13,199 nucleotides of DNA, taken from contig CADBRF010000151.1 of assembly GCA_902796975.1 (NCBI GenBank), forward strand, positions 1 through 13,199. Direction: 5' to 3'. Below the pieces are notes generated by a model, which saw only the letters and a program-made list of their open reading frames with translations, was not told where the DNA came from and made no database searches. The translations under genes were made by a program, and so were the position numbers. The stretch comes from an uncultured Coriobacteriaceae bacterium. GTDB lineage: Bacteria > Actinomycetota > Coriobacteriia > Coriobacteriales > QAMH01. Below, piece by piece: positions 7,122 to 13,199 of this stretch (positions are counted from its first letter, which is position 1; each line of letters begins with the position of its first letter).

Positions 7122-7469
7122 CTAGTACGGAAAATCAGGCTCGATATCATAAGCAACGCCCCCTGAATCGAGAGCATCACGCTTCTCGCGAATCTTCACG
7201 GCATCTCCCTCGAAGAGGAGGGATCTCCCGCCCTCAATGACATTCTTGGCCTCAAGGTAGTTGCATCCGAGCGCCTTAGACAAGGCGGCGAGGACGTATT
7301 TGTTCAAAACATTGCCATCCCTGATGTACAGTCGGTAAATCGTAGCATCCTCATAAATCGGATCGACGTAGGATGTCGCAACGCTCCAGCCGCAGTCCTG
7401 ACAGGTCAGGACCTCCGACGAACCAATCACTTCCGATTTGAGGTTCCCATCGCATTTTGGACAATTCAT
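7122..7469 (-). CDS. Zinc-ribbon protein with L7/L12 C-terminal-like domain; candidate immunity protein
   Basis: A 115-aa protein with two parts. Residues 3-26 hold a zinc ribbon (CPKC and CQDC, 16 residues apart). Residues about 54-112 resemble the C-terminal domain of ribosomal protein L7/L12: NK at 56-57, LGCNYLEAK at 67-75 in place of LGLKEAK, then FEGDA, then a final GGVAYDIE in place of GAEVEVE. It is not the ribosomal protein itself, which has no zinc ribbon and a different N-terminus. The ATG overlaps the stop of the upstream gene by 4 bp (7466-7469) and has an excellent AGGAGGT inside that gene, so it should be made in good amount alongside it. That layout fits an immunity protein behind a toxin, but no function has been shown. 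Confidence 0.8.
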   Translation of the reverse strand: MNCPKCDGNLKSEVIGSSEVLTCQDCGWSVATSYVDPIYEDATIYRLYIRDGNVLNKYVLAALSKALGCNYLEAKNVIEGGRSLLFEGDAVKIREKRDALDSGGVAYDIEPDFPY

Positions 7470-7969
7470 CGCTTGTTACCTCCTGGCTTGTATTTTATAA
7501 AACTTCCGCGCCTACTGTAGTCGGGGACAATCTCGTCAGGATTTTGGTTAGACCGTTTGCCAGCCGCGACGAAATAGCTCCCATCAGCCCGCACCCAAAG
7601 CATGTCGCTTGGCGCATATACAGTGGCATTGAGCTTGTTGGCGAGGTTTTGCGCAAAGCCCTCCCGCCTCATACCGGTGCTGCACGAGAGGAGCCTGATG
7701 GGCTGGCCTTTCTCGTAACCCGGTAAACGCTTTATCATCTTTGCAGCTGTGCGCGAATTCACCTGAATCTTCGAACCGTTATGCTCGATTTCGATGGTTC
7801 GGGGAGTGCCATGGGCAATTACGTCGAACTTCCCGCCAGGATCGACATCACGGCGTCTGCGGATGCGCCTGAGAAACTCCTCGCTAGGACCCATATATGA
7901 CACGTCTCCCGGGACAGCGCTTCCCTTCGTGTTGCCGAACGAGAGGCCGTAGCCTGCGCCCGACCCCAT
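7466..7969 (-). CDS. Clan-CD-like (His-Gly/Cys) protein resembling a polymorphic-toxin C-terminal domain
   Basis: A 167-aa protein if begun at the ATG at 7969. The core has the layout of caspase/clostripain-type cysteine peptidases: a strand ending in VIAHG (His53-Gly54), then IRLLSCSTG (Cys96) after a hydrophobic strand. After it comes FAQNLANKLNATVYAPSDMLWV and a closing GSFIKYKPGG. Segments of this style occur at the C-terminal ends of polymorphic toxins, from memory and unchecked. There is no secretion leader or repeat region, so this is a detached module or a stand-alone intracellular effector. The frame is open upstream to 8080, but that part overlaps the previous gene; the ATG one base after that gene's stop is the better start, with a weak GGGGCGAG before it. 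The N-terminus (GSGAGYGLSFGNTKGS) looks like linker sequence from a longer ancestor. Peptidase activity is an inference. Confidence 0.72.
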   Translation of the reverse strand: MGSGAGYGLSFGNTKGSAVPGDVSYMGPSEEFLRRIRRRRDVDPGGKFDVIAHGTPRTIEIEHNGSKIQVNSRTAAKMIKRLPGYEKGQPIRLLSCSTGMRREGFAQNLANKLNATVYAPSDMLWVRADGSYFVAAGKRSNQNPDEIVPDYSRRGSFIKYKPGGNKR

Positions 7970-7970
7970 A

Positions 7971-8627
7971 CTACTCGCCCCGCTTGTGGGTAAGGGCGAA
8001 AACGCTGTCAAAGCGCATAATGCGCGTTCCAGCACGGTCGACACACTCGAATAAGTCCGCGGGAGCAGCCCCGTAGACAACGAGCGTCTCCGGCTCCAGC
8101 CGAGCCTCGAGCTCCTTCAGCCCCCGCGCGAACCAGTAGCGATCCTCTTTGGTCTTAACGCAACCGTGAGTTCCTACCGCGAGCGTCGAACGTTCGGGGA
8201 GCCCGTCGAAGCAATACGAGAAGCTCCTCTCGTCGGCCCATCGCACGTTGGGAATCACCGTGCCGCCGTCAAACTCGACCCTGTGCGCTATTGCGCGGCC
8301 CATGAAACAGGACCATTGCTGCATCTCGGCAGGCATGTTCCGGTACATGCTGAAGTCTGGGCTGATGATGCCGGGGTAGCGTAGCAGTATTGGAATATAG
8401 CGCTTGGGATTGTGCCAAATGCGGATGAACTTTTTATCGTGTTCGTAAGGGCATGGCCACGAATCGAGACATCCCGTTCTCGAGCAGAAAGCGGCGGAGT
8501 ATAGCTGCACATCGTTCGGGACTTCATCCGTGCCCTTCAAGATGGGAAGCTCGATTCCGCTCGTGTATTCGGCGCCCTCCAACAGATACGAGTTGAAGAC
8601 GTCGTAATTGGACAGGTCATGAAACAT
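7971..8627 (-). CDS. DUF4417-like protein
   Basis: A 218-aa protein of unknown biochemical function. Residues about 65-185 match what I recall of DUF4417: IRIWHNPKRY, then GIISPDFSMYRNMP, then VIPNVRWADERSFSYCFDGLP, then LAVGTHGC, and LEPETLVVYG near the end. The family is often found in phages, plasmids and other mobile DNA. Six cysteines are scattered through the protein, including CSRTGCLDSWPC near 48-59, which could bind metal. I chose the ATG at 8627 because AGGAG lies 5 nt upstream; an earlier in-frame start at 8672 has no such site. It is the first gene of a tightly packed operon: its stop is followed one base later by the ATG of the clan-CD-like gene. It faces the zinc-finger gene at 8735. 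Confidence 0.8.
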   Translation of the reverse strand: MFHDLSNYDVFNSYLLEGAEYTSGIELPILKGTDEVPNDVQLYSAAFCSRTGCLDSWPCPYEHDKKFIRIWHNPKRYIPILLRYPGIISPDFSMYRNMPAEMQQWSCFMGRAIAHRVEFDGGTVIPNVRWADERSFSYCFDGLPERSTLAVGTHGCVKTKEDRYWFARGLKELEARLEPETLVVYGAAPADLFECVDRAGTRIMRFDSVFALTHKRGE

Positions 8628-8665
8628 GTCGGCTCCTCTCTGAGCGATGGATAAGGATTGGCTTG

Positions 8666-8694
8666 TTGCCACCTCGTATCCTGACGTGTAATAT
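8666..8694 (+). promoter_or_regulatory. Promoter of the zinc-finger gene
   Basis: TTGCCA (8666-8671) and TAATAT (8689-8694) are 17 bp apart. An alternative -10, TACAAT (8700-8705), is nearer consensus but lacks a matching -35. The 107-bp divergent space must also hold the promoter of the minus-strand operon, which I could not place with confidence. Confidence 0.5.
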
Positions 8695-8724
8695 GTGACT
8701 ACAATAGGTACTTTTTCTAGTCAC
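8695..8724 (+). promoter_or_regulatory. Inverted repeat, candidate operator or leader hairpin
   Basis: GTGACTA (8695-8701) and TAGTCAC (8718-8724) are perfect inverted copies separated by 16 nt. The right arm abuts the GAGGAG ribosome-binding site of the gene at 8735, and the left arm overlaps the alternative -10. It could be an operator for both divergent transcripts or a hairpin that limits translation. Confidence 0.5.
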
Positions 8725-8734
8725 GAGGAGTTTT

Positions 8735-9682
8735 ATGAGCAGCAGTACGTACAGATTCCTGGTCCATGACTTCAGAGGGGAGATCAAGCGAGCCCATGTC
8801 GACCATGGGCGCGTCTTCTACGACGACAAGGGCTATTTCTGGATGGCGAACGAGTACAACAGGCCGGAAGAGCGCGAAGATGGGGTATGCTATTCGAAGC
8901 TCCGGCTTGATCCGGCGGAGATTCCCGAAGACCTCGTCTTCTACGAGTTCCGCGACCTCGACTCCGAAGACGTCGGAGGCCTCCTTGCCTTCCAGCGGAG
9001 GTACGGCATCATCACCTCGATCTTCCGGTCCCTGCACTCCGGCGTTATGCAGGGCACCCTACAAAGCAAGGTTCTCGACCCGGCCGAGTACTTCGAGTAC
9101 GACATGATGACCGTCAATGCCACCAACAATATTTTCGTGCGCTACGACCCCGAAGAGGGGCGACATGTGAGCCGCGATGAAGATTACGAGCACAGCAGGT
9201 TCGCAGAGTCGTCGCTGCTCGAGGTAACAGCCTCAGTAAAGCGCATCCAATGGGCGGTTGACCTGCTGCTGGATTCGCGTCCCGAGAACAACCGCGGCGA
9301 CCACAACCCGGAGTTCGTCGCAAAGCTCACCGCGACCTTGGCGCAGATAGTCGCTGAATACTTTCCCCTCGTCGAGTACGGCGATGACCCGAAGGCTCCG
9401 ATACCCATGCCGCTGAGCGTCCTCCTGATTGCGCAGCTACTCTCCGCTCTCTGTGACGGCGAAGCGTTTCATGTGTGCCAGTACGAATGCTGCAACAGGG
9501 AATTCCAGTGGAAGCGCAACAAGAACGGAGTACCCGGCAGGCGCACGGGGTCGAAGTATTGCTGCGATGATCATCAGATCAGACAGAAACGCATCAACCA
9601 GCGGAGAAAAAGACAGGCTGACAGGCTAGCAGCACCTGAGAAAAAAGCGGCGTCGGACGATAAGGAATCTCGAATGAAGTAA
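8735..9682 (+). CDS. Protein with C-terminal CGNR-like zinc finger; possible regulator
   Basis: A 315-aa protein I do not recognise as a whole. The C-terminal part (about 246-295) has a zinc-finger pattern: C248, C252 and C253 in CQYECCNREF, then KYCCDDHQ (C276, C277, H280), followed by a very basic helix IRQKRINQRRKRQ. This resembles the CGNR zinc finger of some transcription regulators, which also ends in an Arg-rich helix. The first 240 residues are acidic, mostly helical by eye, with no membrane segment. The ATG has GAGGAG 4 nt upstream. The gene is divergent from the DUF4417 operon, a usual place for its regulator. An inverted repeat GCCCATG/CATGGGC lies inside the 5' coding part (8792-8810). 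DNA binding is an inference from the finger and basic tail. Confidence 0.72.
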   Translation: MSSSTYRFLVHDFRGEIKRAHVDHGRVFYDDKGYFWMANEYNRPEEREDGVCYSKLRLDPAEIPEDLVFYEFRDLDSEDVGGLLAFQRRYGIITSIFRSLHSGVMQGTLQSKVLDPAEYFEYDMMTVNATNNIFVRYDPEEGRHVSRDEDYEHSRFAESSLLEVTASVKRIQWAVDLLLDSRPENNRGDHNPEFVAKLTATLAQIVAEYFPLVEYGDDPKAPIPMPLSVLLIAQLLSALCDGEAFHVCQYECCNREFQWKRNKNGVPGRRTGSKYCCDDHQIRQKRINQRRKRQADRLAAPEKKAASDDKESRMK

Positions 9683-9713
9683 TCCGCAACAGGGAACAGT
9701 TTTCCTCATCCGA

Positions 9714-9789
9714 GAAAACGCATGTGACGCGCGTTCTTCCGAGCCCACGCGGCCCATCCATAAGCCCGAAGGCCAGCGTGGACAAAGCG
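9714..9789 (+). repeat. Direct repeat, copy B (right flank of the effector unit)
   Basis: The second copy of the 75-76-bp repeat at 6657-6731, in the same orientation and 3,057 bp away. It starts 31 bp after the stop of the zinc-finger gene. Beyond 9790 the two copies diverge, although faint similarity may persist for some tens of bases. Confidence 0.75.
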
Positions 9790-9907
9790 AAAGCCCCGAA
9801 ACGAGCGTTCCGAGGCTCTCCGAGCTCGATTCGTCCACCTTCTCCCGCCAGCGGTTCGCACACGGCGACGCGCGAGATACTAGCAGATGATGTAATGAGC
9901 GACGCAC
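9790..9907. other. Non-coding stretch after repeat copy B
   Basis: With the repeat, this makes up most of the 280-bp gap between the zinc-finger gene and the convergent membrane-protein gene. It contains GC-rich self-complementary segments (for example CGAGC with GCTCG around 9797-9827) but no gene I can support. Confidence 0.4.
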
Positions 9908-9940
9908 AAAACGCCTGTTAAAAGGGCGATTTTCTATTTT
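9908..9940 (+). terminator. Intrinsic terminator, possibly bidirectional
   Basis: AAAACGCC (9908-9915) pairs with GGCG-A-TTTT (9925-9933) around a 9-nt loop, with one bulged base, and is followed by TTTTCTATTTT. On the opposite strand the same stem ends in GGCGTTTTG. It lies between two convergent genes and could stop both. Confidence 0.6.
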
Positions 9941-9946
9941 CGTTCA

Positions 9947-9964
9947 AAAGCAACGAGTTGCTTT
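9947..9964 (-). terminator. Hairpin at the stop codon of the membrane-protein gene
   Basis: AAAGCAAC and GTTGCTTT form a perfect inverted repeat with a 2-base centre, and the TAA stop of the minus-strand gene (9963-9965) is part of it. The T run is inside the stem, so it is a weaker terminator candidate than the neighbouring stem; it may instead protect the 3' end. Confidence 0.4.
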
Positions 9965-10385
9965 AGATATCCTTCCGCGTCTGGACGACGCCCACAAGGA
10001 AGAGGATGGGCAGGACGATGCCGATGATACCGCCGAGCGTCATCGACGAATCGCCAGAGCTCAGCGAGGAGAAGAGGCTGAAGGCAGCGGAGATTGTCCC
10101 GAGAATGCCGAGGACGAACGCAGCCGTGTGCTTCCCATTCTCCTTGGAGGCCTTGTAGCCCACGACACCGACGACAATATCAAGCGCGCCGGAGAAAGCG
10201 AGCATGAACCCGACAATGGCGAAGGCGCCGCCCACGGCAGCTGCCTCTGTACCCTCAGCACTGATGCCCGCGCCAAGTATCGCGCCGCCACCCACCGTGA
10301 TGACAATGCCCGCAATGGCAACGATAGCTCCGAACACGATCATGATGATGGATACGACCTTTAATAACGTGCTTCCCTGCTTCAT
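9963..10385 (-). CDS. Small four-helix membrane protein
   Basis: A 140-aa hydrophobic protein of unknown function. Four likely membrane segments are visible, at about 8-32, 48-76, 86-106 and 116-134, rich in Gly, Ala, Ile and Val. There is a basic N-terminus (MKQGSTLLK) and a short basic C-terminal tail (QTRKDI). No catalytic or binding motif is apparent. The overall look is that of small DUF4064-like membrane proteins, though I cannot assign the family. The ATG has AAAGGGG 6 nt upstream. The gene is 109 bp downstream of the sodium-channel gene on the same strand. That gap has weak self-complementary stretches near 10415-10440 but no clear terminator or promoter, so co-transcription is possible. 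Confidence 0.8.
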   Translation of the reverse strand: MKQGSTLLKVVSIIMIVFGAIVAIAGIVITVGGGAILGAGISAEGTEAAAVGGAFAIVGFMLAFSGALDIVVGVVGYKASKENGKHTAAFVLGILGTISAAFSLFSSLSSGDSSMTLGGIIGIVLPILFLVGVVQTRKDI

Positions 10386-10494
10386 GGCATACCCCTTTCA
10401 TGTTGCCGGATGTCCGCCTCCACTAGACGGCTTTCCGGATAGTTCTCATATGCACACACGGCATAGCGCAAAGCCCGCGCAAAAACATATCGAA

Positions 10495-11346
10495 TTAGCT
10501 CCGCTCTTCTAGTTTCTTGCGCTCCTCCTGGTCGGCGAGCATGCCCTCAATCGTGGCAAGGTGCCCCTTCAGCTCGTCGATTTCCTCCATGAGCTTGGCA
10601 TGCTCATCGCCCTGCTCCATTGCCTCCATCTCCTCTTCGCGGCGGAGATGCTCGCGGCTCTCGTCAATAGTGCCAACCACGATGCCGACCACCACGTTCA
10701 CCATGATGAAGGCGGAGATGATGACGAAGGGCACGAAGTACACCCACGCCCAGGGGAAGACCTCCATGACCGGTCTGCTGACACCCGCCGACCAGCTCTC
10801 CAAGGTCATCACTTGGAAAAGCGTGTAGAAGGAGTCGCCCAGATTGCCGAAATACTCTGGGAAAGCTTCGCCGAAAAGCGTCGTGCCAATGATGGCGAAC
10901 ACGTAGAAGAGGATGATGAGCAAAACGCCCGTGCCCGCGACACCCGGGATGTACTTGCCCACCGCTTCCACGATGACGCGCATCTGCTTGAAGGCGCTGA
11001 TGAGCCTGAATGCCCTGAACGCCCTGAATACTCGGAGGACTCGTGCCGCCTGGGCAGGGATAGGAAGGATCTCCGCCGGGATGAGCGAGAGAACGATGAT
11101 GGTGAAGTCAAAGATGTTCCATCCGTCTTTGAAATAGCTGCCATGATAAGCGTAGATCTTCAGGCAGGCTTCGACGATGTAGATGGCAAGGCAGATGTTA
11201 TCGATAATCGTGAGCGCGAAGTCTATCCCCTGGGGCAGATGCGCTGTCTGGATGCCAATGATGATAGAGTTCACGACCACGATGGTCATGATCGTCGCCT
11301 CAAAGCGGCTTGACTCTACCAGCTCTCGTACGCGTTCTCTGTCCAC
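10495..11346 (-). CDS. Bacterial voltage-gated sodium channel (NaChBac type)
   Basis: A 283-aa six-helix ion channel subunit that should assemble as a homotetramer in the cytoplasmic membrane and admit sodium on depolarisation. S1-S3 span about 15-95. The S4 voltage sensor (101-117) has five arginines at every third residue (102, 105, 108, 111, 114). S5 is about 135-155. The pore loop has the selectivity filter TLESWSAG (181-188, Glu183), nearly the same as the NaChBac/NavAb filter. S6 follows to about 225, with SAFIMVNVVVGIVVGTI. The tail is acidic, then a coiled coil (about 241-281), the usual tetramer-stabilising element. The length is normal for the family. The start is GTG with TAGGAGGA 5 nt upstream. 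It follows the C11 peptidase gene by only 24 bp and is probably in one operon with it. Confidence 0.95.
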   Translation of the reverse strand: MDRERVRELVESSRFEATIMTIVVVNSIIIGIQTAHLPQGIDFALTIIDNICLAIYIVEACLKIYAYHGSYFKDGWNIFDFTIIVLSLIPAEILPIPAQAARVLRVFRAFRAFRLISAFKQMRVIVEAVGKYIPGVAGTGVLLIILFYVFAIIGTTLFGEAFPEYFGNLGDSFYTLFQVMTLESWSAGVSRPVMEVFPWAWVYFVPFVIISAFIMVNVVVGIVVGTIDESREHLRREEEMEAMEQGDEHAKLMEEIDELKGHLATIEGMLADQEERKKLEERS

Positions 11347-11370
11347 CTTATCCTCCTATTGTTCTCTGGG

Positions 11371-13199
11371 CTATTCGGTGAAATAGATCTGGTCGCCGTC
11401 CACGATGAAGTTCACCGGGTCGGTCAGGTAGTAATTGCCATAGATGTCGTTCACGCAGAAGCTGTAGTAGTAATCGCCGTCAAAGAGCAGGCTGAAGGCG
11501 AGTTCGTCACCTCGCCTATAGGTGTAGTTATCGCCCGTGTAATAACCGGATTCATTGCCATCGTAATCGTAGGCGTCATAGAGTGGCGCGATCGTGTCTC
11601 CAACCCCGAGCTGTTCGCCAGGGCGGCCCGCCGCACCCGTGATATCGCCAATGCCATCCCACACGTCAAGTGGGGTGACGGCCCCAGTCTGGTAATTCCA
11701 CATGAAGCGGAGGTATTTTTCCTGTCCGTTCAGAAGGATGGGCGTAGTGAAGACGTCGTAGCCGTCGCTCGTCTCGACCAGGTAAGTGCACAAGGGCTGC
11801 CCATCCGGAAGCGAGAACCAGTAGCCATCGAAGTTGTCATAGAACTCCCCAGTGTCGAAATCGCCGATGACATCGGTGGTCTCGCCGATGCAGATGAGAT
11901 CGTCTCCGCCGAGGTCGAGAAAGACCATGGCTTCGACGGACTCGGTGTTATCGAGCCCTTCCTGCGAAAGCACGAAACCAAAGGTGCCATCATCTGCAAG
12001 ATATGGTTCGGTATCGAAGGTAATTGCCGAGCTCTCACCTTCCACCTCGGTCAAGTCATCGAGGAAATCCCAGAGAGAATAACCCTCTTCCGTGTCTTCC
12101 TCGTAGATGTAGTCCCCATCATCGTCCAGCTCGTAGTCGTTGCCTGACCAGTCGTTGATGAAACTGTCGAGCAGGTCCATATTGTAGTAGTCGCTCACGG
12201 TATCCGCGTTCACATACCCGTAGGCGATCTTGTCCACGAGGCCGAGGTAATAGGAACTCACGCATATATCCTGGAAGATCGTGAGCTCGGACGAACCTTG
12301 AACCTGGAGCGGATAGTAGGCCGAAAGGCCACTGGCATTCTTGTGGTCTGAGCCATTGACCTTGTAGACAACCGCGTTGTCGATGGCGTCCAGCACCGGC
12401 TGCGCGTTATGCGAACTGCCTTTGCCCGCCTCGACGATTCCAGCGATGTCAACCATGTTCGTATAGCCTTCAGACCGATTGTTGCCGCCGTAGTTGTCAG
12501 CTGAGGCGATGCCACGAGCCACTTCTGTGAAATCCGCGCCGGAATCTGCCAGGTCGTAGAGATCTTTCGCGTACGTGTCGAAAGTGCTGGTCACCGCTCC
12601 GATTCTGCTGAGGTCAGTAACCGAGAGCGTCGCGCCATCGGCAGCCCCGATCTCATCGCAAGCCTCATAGAAACTCTTGCAGACGACCCGGCCCAGCTCT
12701 TCGCCATCCGCCGACGGGTTCTCGCCGAGATAGGTGCCAATCGCCTCGTAATCCCAGCCATAGCCTGGCTCGGTTTCTTCCGAGGCAATGAGGTAGTTGG
12801 CATGGGCGGACATGAGGTTCGCGGTTTCTATGGTGGCCATGAGACAGGCGTCGAACCCGATGAAATCGAATTTGACCCCGCCCTTCTTCAGCGCTCTTGA
12901 TATTTCACCGATATTCATCGTGTCGTTCGGATATGTCTCATCATGACCGAATCCGTTGACCGATCCCGCACCGTGGTCCCAGAAGATCAGGATATAGCGG
13001 TCCGCGGGGGCCTTCCCGGCGCAGAATTGAATAAAATCCGCAAGTTCCCTCTCGTCCGTCATGGGAGAGAGGCTGTCCTCCTCCAGCAGGCTGATTCCCT
13101 GGCCGCTCACACTCCAGCGCTGCAGCTTCTTCGGGCTGATCACGGAGTTGCGCCATCTCCTGCAGCCTCCGGTCTCAACAATCACATTGACCTTCTTAT
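11371..13199 (-). CDS. Clostripain-like C11 cysteine peptidase (N-terminus outside window)
   Basis: Partial: the frame stays open to the window edge, and the residues upstream of the first in-window start (KKVNVIV) fit the family, so the true start lies beyond 13199. Numbered from the GTG codon at 13185, the catalytic pair is His71 in FWDHGAG and Cys114 in GFDACLMATIE, the clan-CD signature of clostripain (usually arginine-specific). KLQRW near 20 and ASEETEPGYGWDY further on are also typical. The catalytic part runs to about 310. The last 290 residues are rich in Asp, Tyr and Gly, with beta-type segments and no LPxTG-like anchor; this looks extracellular. A signal peptide cannot be checked here. 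The sodium-channel gene follows 24 bp downstream, with its ribosome-binding site in the gap. Confidence 0.92.
   Translation of the reverse strand, partial: KKVNVIVETGGCRRWRNSVISPKKLQRWSVSGQGISLLEEDSLSPMTDERELADFIQFCAGKAPADRYILIFWDHGAGSVNGFGHDETYPNDTMNIGEISRALKKGGVKFDFIGFDACLMATIETANLMSAHANYLIASEETEPGYGWDYEAIGTYLGENPSADGEELGRVVCKSFYEACDEIGAADGATLSVTDLSRIGAVTSTFDTYAKDLYDLADSGADFTEVARGIASADNYGGNNRSEGYTNMVDIAGIVEAGKGSSHNAQPVLDAIDNAVVYKVNGSDHKNASGLSAYYPLQVQGSSELTIFQDICVSSYYLGLVDKIAYGYVNADTVSDYYNMDLLDSFINDWSGNDYELDDDGDYIYEEDTEEGYSLWDFLDDLTEVEGESSAITFDTEPYLADDGTFGFVLSQEGLDNTESVEAMVFLDLGGDDLICIGETTDVIGDFDTGEFYDNFDGYWFSLPDGQPLCTYLVETSDGYDVFTTPILLNGQEKYLRFMWNYQTGAVTPLDVWDGIGDITGAAGRPGEQLGVGDTIAPLYDAYDYDGNESGYYTGDNYTYRRGDELAFSLLFDGDYYYSFCVNDIYGNYYLTDPVNFIVDGDQIYFTE

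Noticed and set aside
7970..8080. Longer form of the clan-CD-like protein starting at 8080
   Set aside because: The extra 37 residues overlap the DUF4417 gene in another frame and no ribosome-binding site supports that start; the ATG at 7969 couples with the DUF4417 stop.
6657..9789. Treating the paired repeats as a CRISPR array or as insertion-sequence ends
   Set aside because: There are only two copies 3 kb apart in direct orientation, with no spacers, no transposase and no terminal inverted repeats.
10561..12147. Plus-strand open frames of 250 and 262 aa opposite the channel and the peptidase
   Set aside because: Both are antisense to strongly recognised genes, are rich in His/Asp/Val patterns typical of reverse frames, and lack ribosome-binding sites.

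Overview
The window is moderately GC-rich bacterial DNA. Its gene content fits an anaerobic or gut-type high-GC Gram-positive: a YycJ/WalJ-type hydrolase, a LytTR regulator, a large U32 protein with iron-sulfur cysteines, a clostripain and a bacterial voltage-gated sodium channel. I lean towards Coriobacteriia (Eggerthellales-like), but nothing in the sequence proves this. Several housekeeping genes have a recognisable extended -10 promoter of the form TGnTATmCT with no good -35.

Region 1, 1-4957, is ordinary core genome. Going right to left on the minus strand there is a peptidase U32 / RlhA-like protein, tyrosyl-tRNA synthetase (tyrS), tRNA-Pro(TGG) with its own promoter, and a strong intrinsic terminator. 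Divergent from these is a YycJ/WalJ-like metallo-beta-lactamase-fold hydrolase, apparently translated from a leaderless mRNA and followed by its own terminator. A 17-bp imperfect direct repeat, two copies 53 bp apart, lies upstream of the next gene, an orphan LytTR response regulator (4958-5674).

Region 2, 5726-9965, is accessory. It starts with a vapBC toxin-antitoxin pair (6555 to 5726, minus) whose promoter carries a perfect 21-bp palindrome overlapping a consensus -10. About 100 bp upstream of that pair lies one copy of a roughly 75-bp repeat. A second copy in the same orientation, about 84% identical, sits at 9714-9789. Between the two copies is a compact unit: a minus-strand operon of three abutting genes (DUF4417-like protein; small protein with a His-Gly...Ser-Cys clan-CD-like signature resembling a polymorphic-toxin C-terminal domain; zinc-ribbon protein fused to a ribosomal L7/L12 C-terminal-like domain), divergent from a zinc-finger protein that may be its regulator. 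This unit is the best candidate in the window for an undescribed system; I suggest an effector/immunity cassette.

Region 3, 9963-13199, lies on the minus strand. It holds a clan-CD clostripain-like C11 peptidase (N-terminus beyond the right edge), followed 24 bp downstream by a NaChBac-type voltage-gated sodium channel with a LESWS filter and C-terminal coiled coil, then a small four-helix membrane protein. The long ORFs on the strand opposite U32, tyrS, the channel and the peptidase are codon-bias shadows and are not annotated.
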